A stretch of 51,144 nt of DNA, taken from the NCBI GenBank assembly GCA_946040795.1, contig CAMGCK010000004.1:1-51144 (forward strand). Direction: 5' to 3'. Source of the stretch: an uncultured Lachnospiraceae bacterium (lineage in GTDB: Bacteria; Bacillota; Clostridia; Lachnospirales; Lachnospiraceae). The first letter of the stretch is position 1; every line of letters starts with the position of its first letter. Both the position numbers and the translations under genes were made by a program. Below, piece by piece: positions 33,644-42,801 of this stretch. The notes under the pieces are model-generated. The model ran no database searches. It worked only from the letters and a program-made list of their open reading frames with translations, and was not told the DNA's origin.

Positions 33644-33674
33644 ACAGGCACCGCGTAAGCGGTGCCTGTTTTTT
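33644..33674 (+). terminator. Terminator after the IspH-S1 gene
   Basis: An 11-bp perfect stem, ACAGGCACCGC (33644-33654) with GCGGTGCCTGT (33659-33669), loop GTAA, and TTTTTT through 33674. It lies 21 nt after the stop and separates the + genes from the convergent yitT-type gene. Confidence 0.95.
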
Positions 33675-33705
33675 GCGCTCCGCGACGAGTATGCCATTGG
33701 GGACA

Positions 33706-34566
33706 TTAATCCTGTTTAAACCCTTCTCCGTGAACTTCAGCGGAATCCACCACAAAAGTGAAAGCTTTGGGATCTACCTGTTTGATGAGCTTCAGTGTCT
33801 GCGCCAGAATGTTGGTCCGTGTGACCGTCATGACCATCTGCTTTTCGTCCTTGGTGAAGCCGCCCACCGCGGGAACGATCGTCGCGCCGCGGTCCGTGTT
33901 TTCATTAATGGAATCGGCCATTTCTTCACCTTTATCGGTGATGATGTAAATGACCTTGGCATGATCGATACCGGTCGTGATGGCATCGATGACTTTGGAG
34001 GTAACATAGATCGTGATCGTGGAATACAGCGCGACATCCACATTGCGGAAGACGCAGACTGCAATTAAAACGACGATGGCATCGGCCACCAGGAGCAGCG
34101 TACCGCTGGGAATGTTCGGCAGCAGCTTTCGTAAAAGAAGCGCAAGAAGATCCGTGCCGCCGGTACTGATGTTGCGGAGGAACAGGATGCCGATTCCCGC
34201 ACCGGACAAAACGCCGCTGTACAGGGACGCCAGCATCGTGCTGTTAGTGTAATGCGGAAGATAATTGCCGCCCAGGTCGATGAAAACCGATAAAAGCACG
34301 GTACAGAGCAGGGTGAAAACGAGGGAGCGTACACCGAGCCGCCGCCACGCCAGTACGAGAAGCGGGAGGTTTAAAAGAAGTGACCATACACCCACAGTGA
34401 TGGGGGTAACATAGGCCAGTGCCGTTGCAAGGCCGGAGACCCCGCCCGGGGCAATGTCATTCGGCACCGTAAATACGGCAAAGCTGAATCCGATGATGGC
34501 TGAACCAATGATGGACAGCAGAATATCCAATAAAAAATCAGTAAATTTGTAGTGCTTCGTAAACAT
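33706..34566 (-). CDS. YitT-family membrane protein (DUF161/DUF2179)
   Basis: A 286-residue protein with about five transmembrane helices in its first 180 residues (VPNDIAPGGVSGLATAL, the typical YitT signature, and NISTGGTDLLALLL) and a C-terminal cytosolic DUF2179 domain (about 195-286; VIYIITDKGEEMADSI, ATIVPAVGGFTKDEK). Function is unknown; transport has been suggested for the family. The start is ATG at 34566, with AAGGAG immediately upstream on the minus strand; a GTG at 34584 also lies in frame but falls on the upstream side of that site. The gene lies 43 nt after the YprB-type gene and is probably co-transcribed with it. It converges on the IspH-S1 terminator. Confidence 0.92.
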   Translation of the reverse strand: MFTKHYKFTDFLLDILLSIIGSAIIGFSFAVFTVPNDIAPGGVSGLATALAYVTPITVGVWSLLLNLPLLVLAWRRLGVRSLVFTLLCTVLLSVFIDLGGNYLPHYTNSTMLASLYSGVLSGAGIGILFLRNISTGGTDLLALLLRKLLPNIPSGTLLLVADAIVVLIAVCVFRNVDVALYSTITIYVTSKVIDAITTGIDHAKVIYIITDKGEEMADSINENTDRGATIVPAVGGFTKDEKQMVMTVTRTNILAQTLKLIKQVDPKAFTFVVDSAEVHGEGFKQD

Positions 34567-34609
34567 AAAAACTCCTTGGGACACCCGGTGTTATTGGCTT
34601 TCGTGTGCT

Positions 34610-35668
34610 TTAGAACTGTGCCAGCGCTTTCTTAATATAATCTTCCAGCATGTTTTTCTGGTAGCGCACGTAATGGGTGCGGGACTTGTATTCTGAGACG
34701 AAAATCGGGAAGTCCGTGCCTTTGACTGCAGGCAGGAAGAAACTGTCCAGCTTCTGATAGCAGTTTTCAGGTTTGCAGTTTTCACGATGGTCCGGTTCTA
34801 CGAACTGGGCCACTTTTTTATGGATCGCCCGGTCTTCAGCCGGCAGATAGTAGTATTCGTGATAATTCGGATAGAAATACTTCAGTTCCCCGATGAAGAG
34901 CGGCACAGTCACAATGAGTTCGTCTTTCTCAAAATGCACCGTAAAGCCGTCTGAATTGGTGTACTCACAGGGAACGGGAAAGGCAGCACCGGTATCCAGC
35001 ACCGCGTAGAATTTGCTTCCGCTGCGGTTTCGGAAGACTTCCTTCACGGTAAAATCAGCGCGTTCCATGAAACAATCCACATAATTTAAGACAGGGAGGA
35101 TCTCCGGCATGCCCAGGAGGTCCTCTTCGTTATGAAGAAGCAGGAGTTTCAGCAGCTTTTCGCTTCCGGTCTTCTGAAATTCGTCATACACCGGGATCAG
35201 CTCGCCTCCGCTGAAAACGTCTTCGCGGTCGATGCCCAGGAACTTTTCGATGCTTTTCTGCCGGCAGCTTGTGAGTCCAAGGATCTTTTTTCGTTTACGG
35301 ACCAGCTTCAGGATGTCCACACTCTGCATGCGGGAAAAGGGTGTGGCCAGCCCGTATTGTTCGGCCAGACCCTCCAGATAGCGGATGTCAAAGGTGTCGC
35401 CGTTGAAGTGGAGAAGCGTGTCAAAGTCTTTGCAGTAATCAAAGAAGGCGTTCAGCACCGGAATCTCCTGTGAAAGGGATTCTGAGAACCATTGGCGGAA
35501 AAGGCAGACTCCGTCCCTGAAATGCACCGCGCCGATCAGATACAGCGCGGAGCCGTAGGCCGTGAGACCGGTGGTCTCAATGTCAAAGAACAGGATCCGT
35601 TCCGGATCGCCGATTCGTGACAGATCGTAATTCAGTTGTAAGTCAAAGGTTTTTTCGATCGTGATCAT
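34610..35668 (-). CDS. YprB-type ribonuclease H-like 3'-5' exonuclease
   Basis: A 352-residue protein with an N-terminal RNase H-like exonuclease domain (about 20-190). Conserved acidic residues of the DEDDh type are visible: Asp29 and Glu31 in FFDIETTGL, Asp94 in FNGDTFDIRYL, and HNEEDLLGM further on. A C-terminal region of about 150 residues (FTVHFEKDELIVTVPLFIGE onward) is found in relatives with a TPR-free tail; its role is unknown. Start ATG 35668 has no ribosome site but lies 7 nt after a consensus -10 box, suggesting a leaderless mRNA. Extended upstream reading to 35845 has poor coding character and crosses the promoter. It is divergent from ruvA. Confidence 0.85.
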   Translation of the reverse strand: MITIEKTFDLQLNYDLSRIGDPERILFFDIETTGLTAYGSALYLIGAVHFRDGVCLFRQWFSESLSQEIPVLNAFFDYCKDFDTLLHFNGDTFDIRYLEGLAEQYGLATPFSRMQSVDILKLVRKRKKILGLTSCRQKSIEKFLGIDREDVFSGGELIPVYDEFQKTGSEKLLKLLLLHNEEDLLGMPEILPVLNYVDCFMERADFTVKEVFRNRSGSKFYAVLDTGAAFPVPCEYTNSDGFTVHFEKDELIVTVPLFIGELKYFYPNYHEYYYLPAEDRAIHKKVAQFVEPDHRENCKPENCYQKLDSFFLPAVKGTDFPIFVSEYKSRTHYVRYQKNMLEDYIKKALAQF

Positions 35669-35675
35669 GAACTGA

Positions 35676-35704
35676 AGTATAGCAGAAAAAGAGGAAATTC
35701 TCAA
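35676..35704 (-). promoter_or_regulatory. Promoter of the YprB-type gene, leaderless arrangement
   Basis: On the minus strand TTGAGA (35699-35704), a 17-bp spacer and TATACT (35676-35681) precede ATG 35668 by 7 nt. The predicted transcription start is the A of the ATG or the base before it. Confidence 0.7.
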
Positions 35705-35869
35705 GTCGGAGGGCGTACCCCGGTATAAAACCCGGTATAAAGCAGAAGAAGCCGTCGCCGGAAACAGAAATAAGCAGACGCCCCAGAACAGATAAAGCCG
35801 CTTTCTCAAAAGCAGAAGAGAACGGTACGGAGCAGTCACGCACATAAGTACAAATCCAGTAAATAAACT

Positions 35870-35898
35870 TTGACCTCTACATCTTGTTATGGTATAGT
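35870..35898 (+). promoter_or_regulatory. Promoter of ruvA
   Basis: TTGACC (35870-35875), a 17-bp spacer and TATAGT (35893-35898). Predicted start near 35905, upstream of GGAGG (35915-35919). No LexA-type box is evident. Confidence 0.8.
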
Positions 35899-35928
35899 AA
35901 AATTAACTATGTGTGGAGGTATGCCCTG

Positions 35929-36543
35929 ATGATATCCTTTGTTCGCGGTACTCTTGCGGGTGTTTCAGAAAATAAGATCGAGATCGATACCGGCGCGCTT
36001 GGTTACGAGGTGAATGTGCCGGCGTCCGTCCTTGATGAATTGCCGCCCATCGGCACGGAAGTCAAGGTCTACACCTATCTCAGCCATAAGGAGGATGAGA
36101 TGAGCCTCTTCGGTTTTACCACGAAGGACGCACTTGCCATGTTCAAACTGCTGATCAATGTGAACGGCATCGGCCCCCGCGGCGCGCTTGGCATTCTGTC
36201 GGTATTTACCCCGGTGGATCTTCGGTTTGCAGTCCTTGCCGGCGATGCCAAAGCCATCTCCAGGGCGCCGGGCATCGGCCCCAAGACAGCGCAGCGCCTG
36301 ATCATCGAGCTGAAGGACAAGGTCAGCCTGGAAGACGGTCTTGCGCATTTCAACGACGATGTTCAGCCGGCGGCCGGTAAGAATAATGCCGCGGACATGA
36401 GCGCAAAGAATGAAGCGGTCGTCGCACTGACGGTGCTGGGCTATTCCAACAGTGAGGCGCTGAAGGCGGTTCAGGGCATCGATGTGACCGGCATGACCAC
36501 GGAGGATATTCTGAAGGCGGCGCTGAAAAAACTCACTTTCTGA
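35929..36543 (+). CDS. ruvA: Holliday junction DNA helicase subunit RuvA
   Basis: This 204-residue protein binds four-way junctions and loads RuvB. The N-terminal OB domain (about 1-63; MISFVRGTLAGVSENKIEID) is followed by two helix-hairpin-helix motifs (about 70-140; NGIGPRGALGILS and PGIGPKTAQRLIIELKDK) and a C-terminal domain III (about 155-204; AVVALTVLGYSNSEALKAVQ). Length is usual. ATG 35929 is 9 nt after GGAGG; an ATG at 35921 is followed at once by TGA. ruvB follows after 111 nt. ruvC is absent, as expected for Firmicutes, and RecU is encoded at 48853. Confidence 0.95.
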   Translation: MISFVRGTLAGVSENKIEIDTGALGYEVNVPASVLDELPPIGTEVKVYTYLSHKEDEMSLFGFTTKDALAMFKLLINVNGIGPRGALGILSVFTPVDLRFAVLAGDAKAISRAPGIGPKTAQRLIIELKDKVSLEDGLAHFNDDVQPAAGKNNAADMSAKNEAVVALTVLGYSNSEALKAVQGIDVTGMTTEDILKAALKKLTF

Positions 36544-36654
36544 TGAAAAACAGGATGCTTCGGCCTTTTTAAGAAAAGAGAATACCTGGTAAAAGGCATT
36601 TTAGGCATATGGATGATTTCAATTCTTTGAATCGGAATTATATGGAGACAACGA

Positions 36655-37653
36655 ATGAATCACAGAATCATTACAACGAATGAAACAACAGAAGATGTGG
36701 TAATGGAGGGATCCCTCCGGCCGCAGATGCTGTCGGAATATATCGGCCAGGAAAAACTGAAGGAAACACTGAAGATCTACATTGAGGCGGCCAAGTCCCG
36801 TAAAGACGCGCTGGACCATGTCCTTTTGTATGGCCCTCCCGGACTGGGCAAGACGACCCTCGCCGGCATCATTGCCAACGAAATGGGCACCAACATGAAG
36901 ATCACCTCCGGTCCGGCCATTGAAAAGCCGGGCGACATTGCCGCCATCTTAAACGGCCTGAAGGAAAACGATGTCCTCTTCATCGATGAGATCCACCGCC
37001 TGAACCGGCAGGTAGAGGAAGTGCTGTATCCGGCCATGGAGGACTTTGCCATCGACATCCTGATCGGCAAGGGCCCCACCGCGCGAAGCATCCGTCTGGA
37101 TCTGCCCAGGTTCACACTGGTTGGCGCCACGACCCGAGCGGGCCTTCTTACCGCGCCGCTTCGTGACCGCTTCGGCATTCTGCACCGCATGGATTTTTAC
37201 ACCACCGAGGAACTGGCGGAGATCGTCCGCCGCTCATCCGCAAAGCTGGGTGTGGGCATCGACGACGACGCAGCCTATGAAATGGCCCGCCGCTCCAGAG
37301 GCACGCCGCGTCTTGCCAACCGCTTTTTAAAGCGTGTGCGTGACTTTGCCCAGATCAAGGGCGATGGCGTCATCACCAGAGAACTTGCCGACATGGCGCT
37401 GAACATTCTGGAAGTGGACAAGCTGGGACTGGATACCGGTGACCGCAGGATCCTGACACTGATGATCGAAAAATTCGGCGGCGGTCCGGTTGGTCTTGAT
37501 ACGCTGGCGGCCGCACTTTCCGAGGATGCCGGCACGCTGGAGGATGTGTACGAGCCGTACCTTCTTCAGAACGGATTCATTTACCGTACGCCCAAGGGAC
37601 GCATGGTAACGGATCTTGCGTACAGTCATCTGGGAATTACCAGGGATGAATAA
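36655..37653 (+). CDS. ruvB: Holliday junction DNA helicase motor RuvB
   Basis: This 332-residue AAA+ motor drives branch migration with RuvA. Walker A GPPGLGKT is at 60-67 and Walker B DEIHR at 111-115. Sensor and arginine-finger regions ([18 protein letters not shown]) and the C-terminal winged helix ([20 protein letters not shown]) are present. N-terminal sequence [17 protein letters not shown] is typical. Start ATG 36655 has TGGAG about 8 nt upstream. No separate promoter is clear, and expression from the ruvA promoter is likely. The 111-nt gap to ruvA has no terminator. Confidence 0.96.
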   Translation: MNHRIITTNETTEDVVMEGSLRPQMLSEYIGQEKLKETLKIYIEAAKSRKDALDHVLLYGPPGLGKTTLAGIIANEMGTNMKITSGPAIEKPGDIAAILNGLKENDVLFIDEIHRLNRQVEEVLYPAMEDFAIDILIGKGPTARSIRLDLPRFTLVGATTRAGLLTAPLRDRFGILHRMDFYTTEELAEIVRRSSAKLGVGIDDDAAYEMARRSRGTPRLANRFLKRVRDFAQIKGDGVITRELADMALNILEVDKLGLDTGDRRILTLMIEKFGGGPVGLDTLAAALSEDAGTLEDVYEPYLLQNGFIYRTPKGRMVTDLAYSHLGITRDE

Positions 37654-37741
37654 GAAAAGAACGATGGAATCAGGAATGAAACGTAATCTGTGAGCTCCAT
37701 GATTCCGGATAAAAGATCGGTATAGTATTCGGTAAATATAT

Positions 37742-39940
37742 ATGAGAAAAAAAGTTGAACTTCTGGCCCCTGCAGGCTCCTTTGATGTCATGAAAGCCTG
37801 CATCGCAGCGGGGGCGGATGCGGTCTATATGGGTATGAGCCGTTTTTCCGCCCGCGCCTACGCGGACAATGCCGGCACGGAGGATTACATTCAAGCCATT
37901 GATTACGCGCATCTGCACGGAAAAAAGCTGTATCTTACGGTGAATACCCTGTTCAAGGAGCAGGAGCTTCTGCAGGAACTGGGCCCGATGCTGGTGCCAT
38001 TATATGAAGCCGGTCTGGACGGCGTGATCGTGCAGGACATCGGCGCCATGCGCCTGATCCGCGAGCGTTTCCCGGATCTTCCGCTTCATGTTTCAACGCA
38101 GGCCGTGGTATCCGGACCGGAAAGCGCGGCATTTTACAAAAGGATGGGTGCAGTGCGCGTAGTCCCGGCACGGGAGCTGTCCCTTACGGAGATTCGCGCC
38201 ATATACGAAAAGACCGGCATGGAGATCGAATGCTTCGTACACGGCGCGCTGTGTTATTGTTATTCCGGACAGTGTCTGTTCAGTTCCATCGCAGGCGGAC
38301 GTTCCGGCAACCGCGGTCGATGCGCGCAGCCCTGCCGCATGACCTATGAGGTCACCAAGGGGAATGAAAAACGCACGGACAAAAAGAACGGATATGTGCT
38401 GTCTTTAAAGGATCTGAACACACTGAAGCTTCTTCCGGAGATCATTGAGGCGGGAGTGTGTTCTCTGAAGATCGAAGGCCGCATGAAAAAGGCGGAATAC
38501 GCGGCAGGCGTGACATCGATCTACCGGAAATATCTGGATCTTTACGAAAAGAACGGCAAGAACGGCTATAAAACAGATCCCGCGGATGAAAAGAAGCTGT
38601 TTGACCTTTTCAACCGGAACGGTTTTTCCGACGGCTATTATAAAAAACAGAACGGGAAGGAAATGCTGACACTGAAGGAGGCCGCCTTCCGTGAAGAAAA
38701 TGAAGCATTGAATGAGTTCATCCGCGAGCATTATATCCGGAAGGAGCATGCGGTCCCCGTGACGGGCTTCTATGAGTTCCGGAACGGATGTCCGTATGTG
38801 CTCACGCTGACAGTCGAGCTGGATGGCCGGGAATTCACGTCCTACGTCTGCTCGGAAGAAGCGGCAGAGCGTTCCAACAACCGCGCAGCCGACCGGGCTT
38901 CTGTGGAAAAGCAGCTGAATAAGACCGGCGGAACCGGCTTTTATTTCAAAGAACTGGACGGTGTACTGGAGGATGGACTGTTCCTTCCGGTCAGCCGATT
39001 GAATGAGTTCCGCCGTCAGGCCTTTCAAAAGCTGACGGAAGAGATCCTTGCAGCATACAGAAGAAAAGCAGAAGAGACTGATGAAGAGACTCGGAATACG
39101 GCAGACGCTGCTGAAAAAGAAGTTTCACCGTCTTCCTTCACGCTTTCCGCGCTGGTCCGCACGAAGGAACAGTGTGAAGCGGTTCTTCGTTCTGACGCGG
39201 TTTCGATCCTTCATCTGGAATCCACCGCATATGAGGCGGCGGAGTACGGAAAGATCGTCGAAAGAGCGCACCGGGCCGGAAAAAAGATCACGCTCGCGCT
39301 GCCGCAGGTGTACCGCGCGCGGTCATCAGGCTGGTTTGAAAAGGAACGTGATACGATTACGCAGGCCGGGTTTGACGGTGTGCTGGTGCGGAGTCTGGAC
39401 GCGCTGAAGGATACGGAAAGCATCGGCGGAATGCAGATCTCCGATCATCAGCTGTATGCGTTTAACTCAAAAGCCTGTGCAGAACTTGAAAACAGCGGCT
39501 TTTTGCGGACAACGGTTCCGGTGGAACTGAATCGCAGGGAGATCCGTGAGACCGGCGTAAACGGCCGGGATATGATCCTGTACGGCCGTCTTCCGATGAT
39601 GGTGACGGCAAATTGTCTGAACCGGACCACAGGGCAGTGTGACCATCGGCCGCATCTTCTGACACTGAAGGATCGTATGGGCAATGAGATGCCCGTAACA
39701 AACGACTGCCGGAACTGCATGAATACCATCTGGAACAGTCTTCCCGTGGATCTCCTGGATGAAAAGGAGTCGATCCGCGAACTGGGACTTGCAGTCGGAC
39801 GGCTTGAATTTACCGTGGAAAACGCATGGGAAACAGAAGAAGTTCTCCGTCGTTTTTCCGATGTCTGTTTACACGGCGCTCCTGCCGGAAAGCCCCGCGG
39901 CGAATTTACCCGCGGTCATTTCAGACGGGGCGTGGAATAA
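37742..39940 (+). CDS. U32-family protein, probable RNA hydroxylation enzyme (RlhA/TrhP type)
   Basis: A 732-residue protein of the peptidase U32 family. It starts VELLAPAGSFDVMKACIAAGADAVYMG, and the family signature near residues 160-200 (CFVHGALCYCYSGQCL then GNRGRCAQPCR) is complete with its conserved cysteines. A DUF3656-like region fills about 360-560 and a second U32-type repeat with further cysteines (NCLNRTTGQCD, NDCRNCMNT) occupies 600-690. Long members such as E. coli RlhA introduce 5-hydroxycytidine in 23S rRNA; shorter TrhP modifies tRNA. The choice is not decidable here. No clear ribosome site precedes ATG 37742, although a TATAGT lies 16 nt upstream. The FtsW-like gene follows after 9 nt. 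Confidence 0.85.
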   Translation: MRKKVELLAPAGSFDVMKACIAAGADAVYMGMSRFSARAYADNAGTEDYIQAIDYAHLHGKKLYLTVNTLFKEQELLQELGPMLVPLYEAGLDGVIVQDIGAMRLIRERFPDLPLHVSTQAVVSGPESAAFYKRMGAVRVVPARELSLTEIRAIYEKTGMEIECFVHGALCYCYSGQCLFSSIAGGRSGNRGRCAQPCRMTYEVTKGNEKRTDKKNGYVLSLKDLNTLKLLPEIIEAGVCSLKIEGRMKKAEYAAGVTSIYRKYLDLYEKNGKNGYKTDPADEKKLFDLFNRNGFSDGYYKKQNGKEMLTLKEAAFREENEALNEFIREHYIRKEHAVPVTGFYEFRNGCPYVLTLTVELDGREFTSYVCSEEAAERSNNRAADRASVEKQLNKTGGTGFYFKELDGVLEDGLFLPVSRLNEFRRQAFQKLTEEILAAYRRKAEETDEETRNTADAAEKEVSPSSFTLSALVRTKEQCEAVLRSDAVSILHLESTAYEAAEYGKIVERAHRAGKKITLALPQVYRARSSGWFEKERDTITQAGFDGVLVRSLDALKDTESIGGMQISDHQLYAFNSKACAELENSGFLRTTVPVELNRREIRETGVNGRDMILYGRLPMMVTANCLNRTTGQCDHRPHLLTLKDRMGNEMPVTNDCRNCMNTIWNSLPVDLLDEKESIRELGLAVGRLEFTVENAWETEEVLRRFSDVCLHGAPAGKPRGEFTRGHFRRGVE

Positions 39941-39949
39941 GAGGTAACC

Positions 39950-41326
39950 TTGAATCACATTATTGCACAAGTCATGAAATATCTCCTGGTCCTGACGATG
40001 GTGGGCTACACGGCCGGATCCTTCCAGATCCTGACGGTGGAAAATCCCCACAGAATGCGCTATGCGTTTTACCGTCAGGTCGTTCTTGTGCTGCTTTTTC
40101 ACGCGTTTGGTTTTTCAGTGATCATGCTGCACGAACAGACCCTGGAGATCCTGGGCATGTATCTGGCGGAGCTCCTGTTCATGCTCCTGTATGTGATCAT
40201 ATTCCGACTGGCATACAGGAACTGTTCCCGCGTCATTCTGTCGCATGTGCTCATGTTTCTGGCCATCGGCTTCATCATGCTGACCCGCATCAACACAGCG
40301 CAGTCTTTGAAGCAGCTCATGATGGTGTTAGTCTTCGCGCTGATCACGCTGATCGTGCCGCAGATGTTCAAAAAAGAAAAAACAGCGGTGGTCTGGTCCT
40401 GGATCCTGGGCATTTTCGGTCTGCTGCTTCTGATGGTGGTCCTGGTATTTTCATCCCGGACCTATGGCGCAAACCTGACACTGGAACTGGGCGTATTTTC
40501 CTTCCAGCCGTCGGAATTTGCCAAGATCAGCTTTGTTCTTCTGATTGCGGCGATGTTCCGCTATAAACACAACTTCGGCGTTGTGCTTCTTACCGGCATC
40601 GTGGCACTTTTCCACATTCTGATCCTGGTGGCATCCACGGACCTTGGCGGTGCCATGATCTACGCGTTTGCGTACCTGTTCATGGTCTATGTGGCCACCG
40701 GCAGGGTATTCTACCTTCTTGGCGGCACCGTAGTGGGCGCGGGAGCGGCAGCAGCTGCTTATTTCCTGTTTGCTCATGTACGGACGCGCGTGGCGGTCTG
40801 GCTGGATCCGTGGCCCCTCATGTCCGGCAAAGGCAATCAGGTCTGCAATTCACTGCTTGGAATGGCAAGCGGCGGCTTCATGGGTACCGGCCTTTATCAG
40901 GGCAGTCCAAAGCTGATCCCCATCGTCCAGAAGGATTTCATTTTTTCTGCGATCGTGGAGGAAATGGGCGCCATCATCGGCATCTGTATCATTTTGATCT
41001 GTGTCAGCTGCATGCTGAAATTCCTGCAGGTGGCGTGCCGGCTGAAGCATCCCTATTACCGGCTGATCGGCGTGGGCATGGCTGCGGTCTATGGCATCCA
41101 GGTCTTTCTGTCCATTGGCGGAAACATCAAATTCATTCCGGCAACCGGAGTCACGCTGCCGTTTGTCAGTTACGGCGGAAGCAGCATCGGTTCCACATTC
41201 ATCCTGTTTGTGGTGATGCAGGAACTGTTTATCCGGAACAACGGAGAAGAAGCAAGGAAGGAGCGTCTTGAGCTTGAAATCGAACGAAGAGAAGGAGCAG
41301 AGGAAAAAGCGGCTCAACGAAAATAA
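39950..41326 (+). CDS. FtsW/RodA/SpoVE-family peptidoglycan polymerase
   Basis: A 458-residue polytopic protein with about ten or more transmembrane helices. SEDS-family features are VFSFQPSEFAKIS, STDLGGAMIYA (with the catalytic-type Asp), GGFMGTGLYQGSPKLIP, DFIFSAIVEEMG and FIPATGVTLPFVSYGGSS. These match SEDS glycosyltransferases, which polymerise lipid II together with a class B PBP, encoded next with a 59-nt overlap. The N-terminal 100 residues contain extra helices compared with FtsW. RodA- or FtsW-type role is not assigned because no division or elongation partner genes are near. The start is TTG 39950, with GAGG at 39941-39944. Confidence 0.9.
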   Translation: MNHIIAQVMKYLLVLTMVGYTAGSFQILTVENPHRMRYAFYRQVVLVLLFHAFGFSVIMLHEQTLEILGMYLAELLFMLLYVIIFRLAYRNCSRVILSHVLMFLAIGFIMLTRINTAQSLKQLMMVLVFALITLIVPQMFKKEKTAVVWSWILGIFGLLLLMVVLVFSSRTYGANLTLELGVFSFQPSEFAKISFVLLIAAMFRYKHNFGVVLLTGIVALFHILILVASTDLGGAMIYAFAYLFMVYVATGRVFYLLGGTVVGAGAAAAAYFLFAHVRTRVAVWLDPWPLMSGKGNQVCNSLLGMASGGFMGTGLYQGSPKLIPIVQKDFIFSAIVEEMGAIIGICIILICVSCMLKFLQVACRLKHPYYRLIGVGMAAVYGIQVFLSIGGNIKFIPATGVTLPFVSYGGSSIGSTFILFVVMQELFIRNNGEEARKERLELEIERREGAEEKAAQRK

Positions 41327-42722
41327 GCATATCATTACCGTGGGCGTGATCCTGGGACTTCTTCTTGGCGCCATGCTGGGCTATTTTGTCTGGTTCATGG
41401 TCAGTGAGCGGCAGGAGACCATGGCGCGCACGGAGAACAACCGGTATGACAGTGCCGGTACGAGAGTGATCCGGGGCGATATCATCACATCGGACCGGGT
41501 GGCCATCGCCTACACACAGCCCGGCAGTACGGCGGATGAGGATGTCCGTGTATATCCGTTCCACGAACTGTTTGCGCCGATATCCGGTTATACCGCCATG
41601 GGACGGACGGGGCTTGAAGGCGCATATCATCGGACGATGATGACCACCAGCCTGAATTTCATGGAAGTCTTCCGGAACGATCTGCTCAATCAGCGCTCAA
41701 TGGGAGACCGTGTGGTGATGACGATCGACTCCGATCTTCAGTATTACTGTTATACACTGCTTGGCGAATACAACGGCTCCATTACGGTGGTGGATGCGGA
41801 AACCGGACGGATCCTGGCAATGGTCAGCAAGCCCACCTTTGATCCGAATCTGGTGAAGGAGCAGTGGAGCGAGCTGGTATCGGAGGACAATAAGTCCGGT
41901 AATCTTCTGAACCGCAGCACACAGGGCCTGTATTCACCGGGATCCACGTTCAAGATCGTGACAGCTATTGAATACATGCGGGAAAATCCCGAAACGTACC
42001 GGGATTTCAGTTACACCTGCAATGGTTCGATCACCATCGGAGATCATACGGTCCATTGCGAGGGGGCGCACGGCACGGTCAACATGGAGAGTGCCATGGC
42101 CTATTCCTGCAACGGCGCGTTTGTGACCATGGGCATGACGCTGGACCGCGGAAAATACGGAGAACTCATCAAAGAGCTGGGCTTTGGCTCCAAGCTGATC
42201 GATGAGCTCCCGTCGTCCAAGAGTACCTCGACCATCAACCGCGGAACCGATGATTTTGAAATGATGCAGACGGTTTTCGGTCAGGGTCAGACCATGGAAT
42301 CGCCGCTTCAGAATGTCATGATCACGGCGATGATCGCGAATAAGGGCGTCATGATGAAGCCGTTCATTGTAGATCATCTGGAAGACGCAAACGGGATCGT
42401 GACGGAGCGGACGGAACCTCGGGAACTGAAGCAGATCCTGACAGCAGAGCAGGTGGATTATCTGAATCAGCTGCTGACGGCAACAGTTAATTACGGCACC
42501 AGCCCGCAGGCGCAGTCGCCCTACTGTCAGGTGGCCGGAAAGTCCGGTACTGCACAGTATTCCTCCTCGCTGGAGCGAACACATGCCTGGTTCACGGCAT
42601 ATGCGCCGGCCGAGGACACGACGATCGCCATCACGATCATGCTGGAGCAGGGCGGCCACGGTTCACCGAATGCCGCGCCGCTTGCATCGGCCATTGTAAA
42701 CTATCTTTATGAGCGGGACTGA
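41268..42722 (+). CDS. Class B penicillin-binding protein (transpeptidase)
   Basis: A 484-residue membrane-anchored transpeptidase that cross-links peptidoglycan. After a basic cytosolic start, a transmembrane helix lies at about 20-42. Transpeptidase motifs are SPGSTFK (catalytic Ser in STFK, about residue 224), SCN in YSCNGAF (about 280) and KSGTA (about 425; KTG in many PBPs). The short N-terminal region between helix and transpeptidase domain fits the PbpA/FtsI-like proteins paired with SEDS partners. Start is uncertain: TTG 41268 is 4 nt and TTG 41274 10 nt from AAGGAG (41258-41263). The overlap with the SEDS gene indicates coupled translation and a polymerase-transpeptidase pair. Confidence 0.9.
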   Translation: MSLKSNEEKEQRKKRLNENKHIITVGVILGLLLGAMLGYFVWFMVSERQETMARTENNRYDSAGTRVIRGDIITSDRVAIAYTQPGSTADEDVRVYPFHELFAPISGYTAMGRTGLEGAYHRTMMTTSLNFMEVFRNDLLNQRSMGDRVVMTIDSDLQYYCYTLLGEYNGSITVVDAETGRILAMVSKPTFDPNLVKEQWSELVSEDNKSGNLLNRSTQGLYSPGSTFKIVTAIEYMRENPETYRDFSYTCNGSITIGDHTVHCEGAHGTVNMESAMAYSCNGAFVTMGMTLDRGKYGELIKELGFGSKLIDELPSSKSTSTINRGTDDFEMMQTVFGQGQTMESPLQNVMITAMIANKGVMMKPFIVDHLEDANGIVTERTEPRELKQILTAEQVDYLNQLLTATVNYGTSPQAQSPYCQVAGKSGTAQYSSSLERTHAWFTAYAPAEDTTIAITIMLEQGGHGSPNAAPLASAIVNYLYERD

Positions 42723-42736
42723 CTCCTCGGTACAGA

Positions 42737-42765
42737 TTGACTTAAGTACCAATTTGGGGTATAAT
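42737..42765 (+). promoter_or_regulatory. Promoter before the NlpC/P60 lipoprotein and alaS
   Basis: TTGACT (42737-42742), a 17-bp spacer and a perfect TATAAT (42760-42765), followed by GGGAG (42786-42790) before ATG 42802. No terminator was seen between the PBP gene and this promoter. Confidence 0.85.
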
Positions 42766-42801
42766 GCTCTGATAGTCTGAAGACTGGGAGTATGTACTTT
42801 C

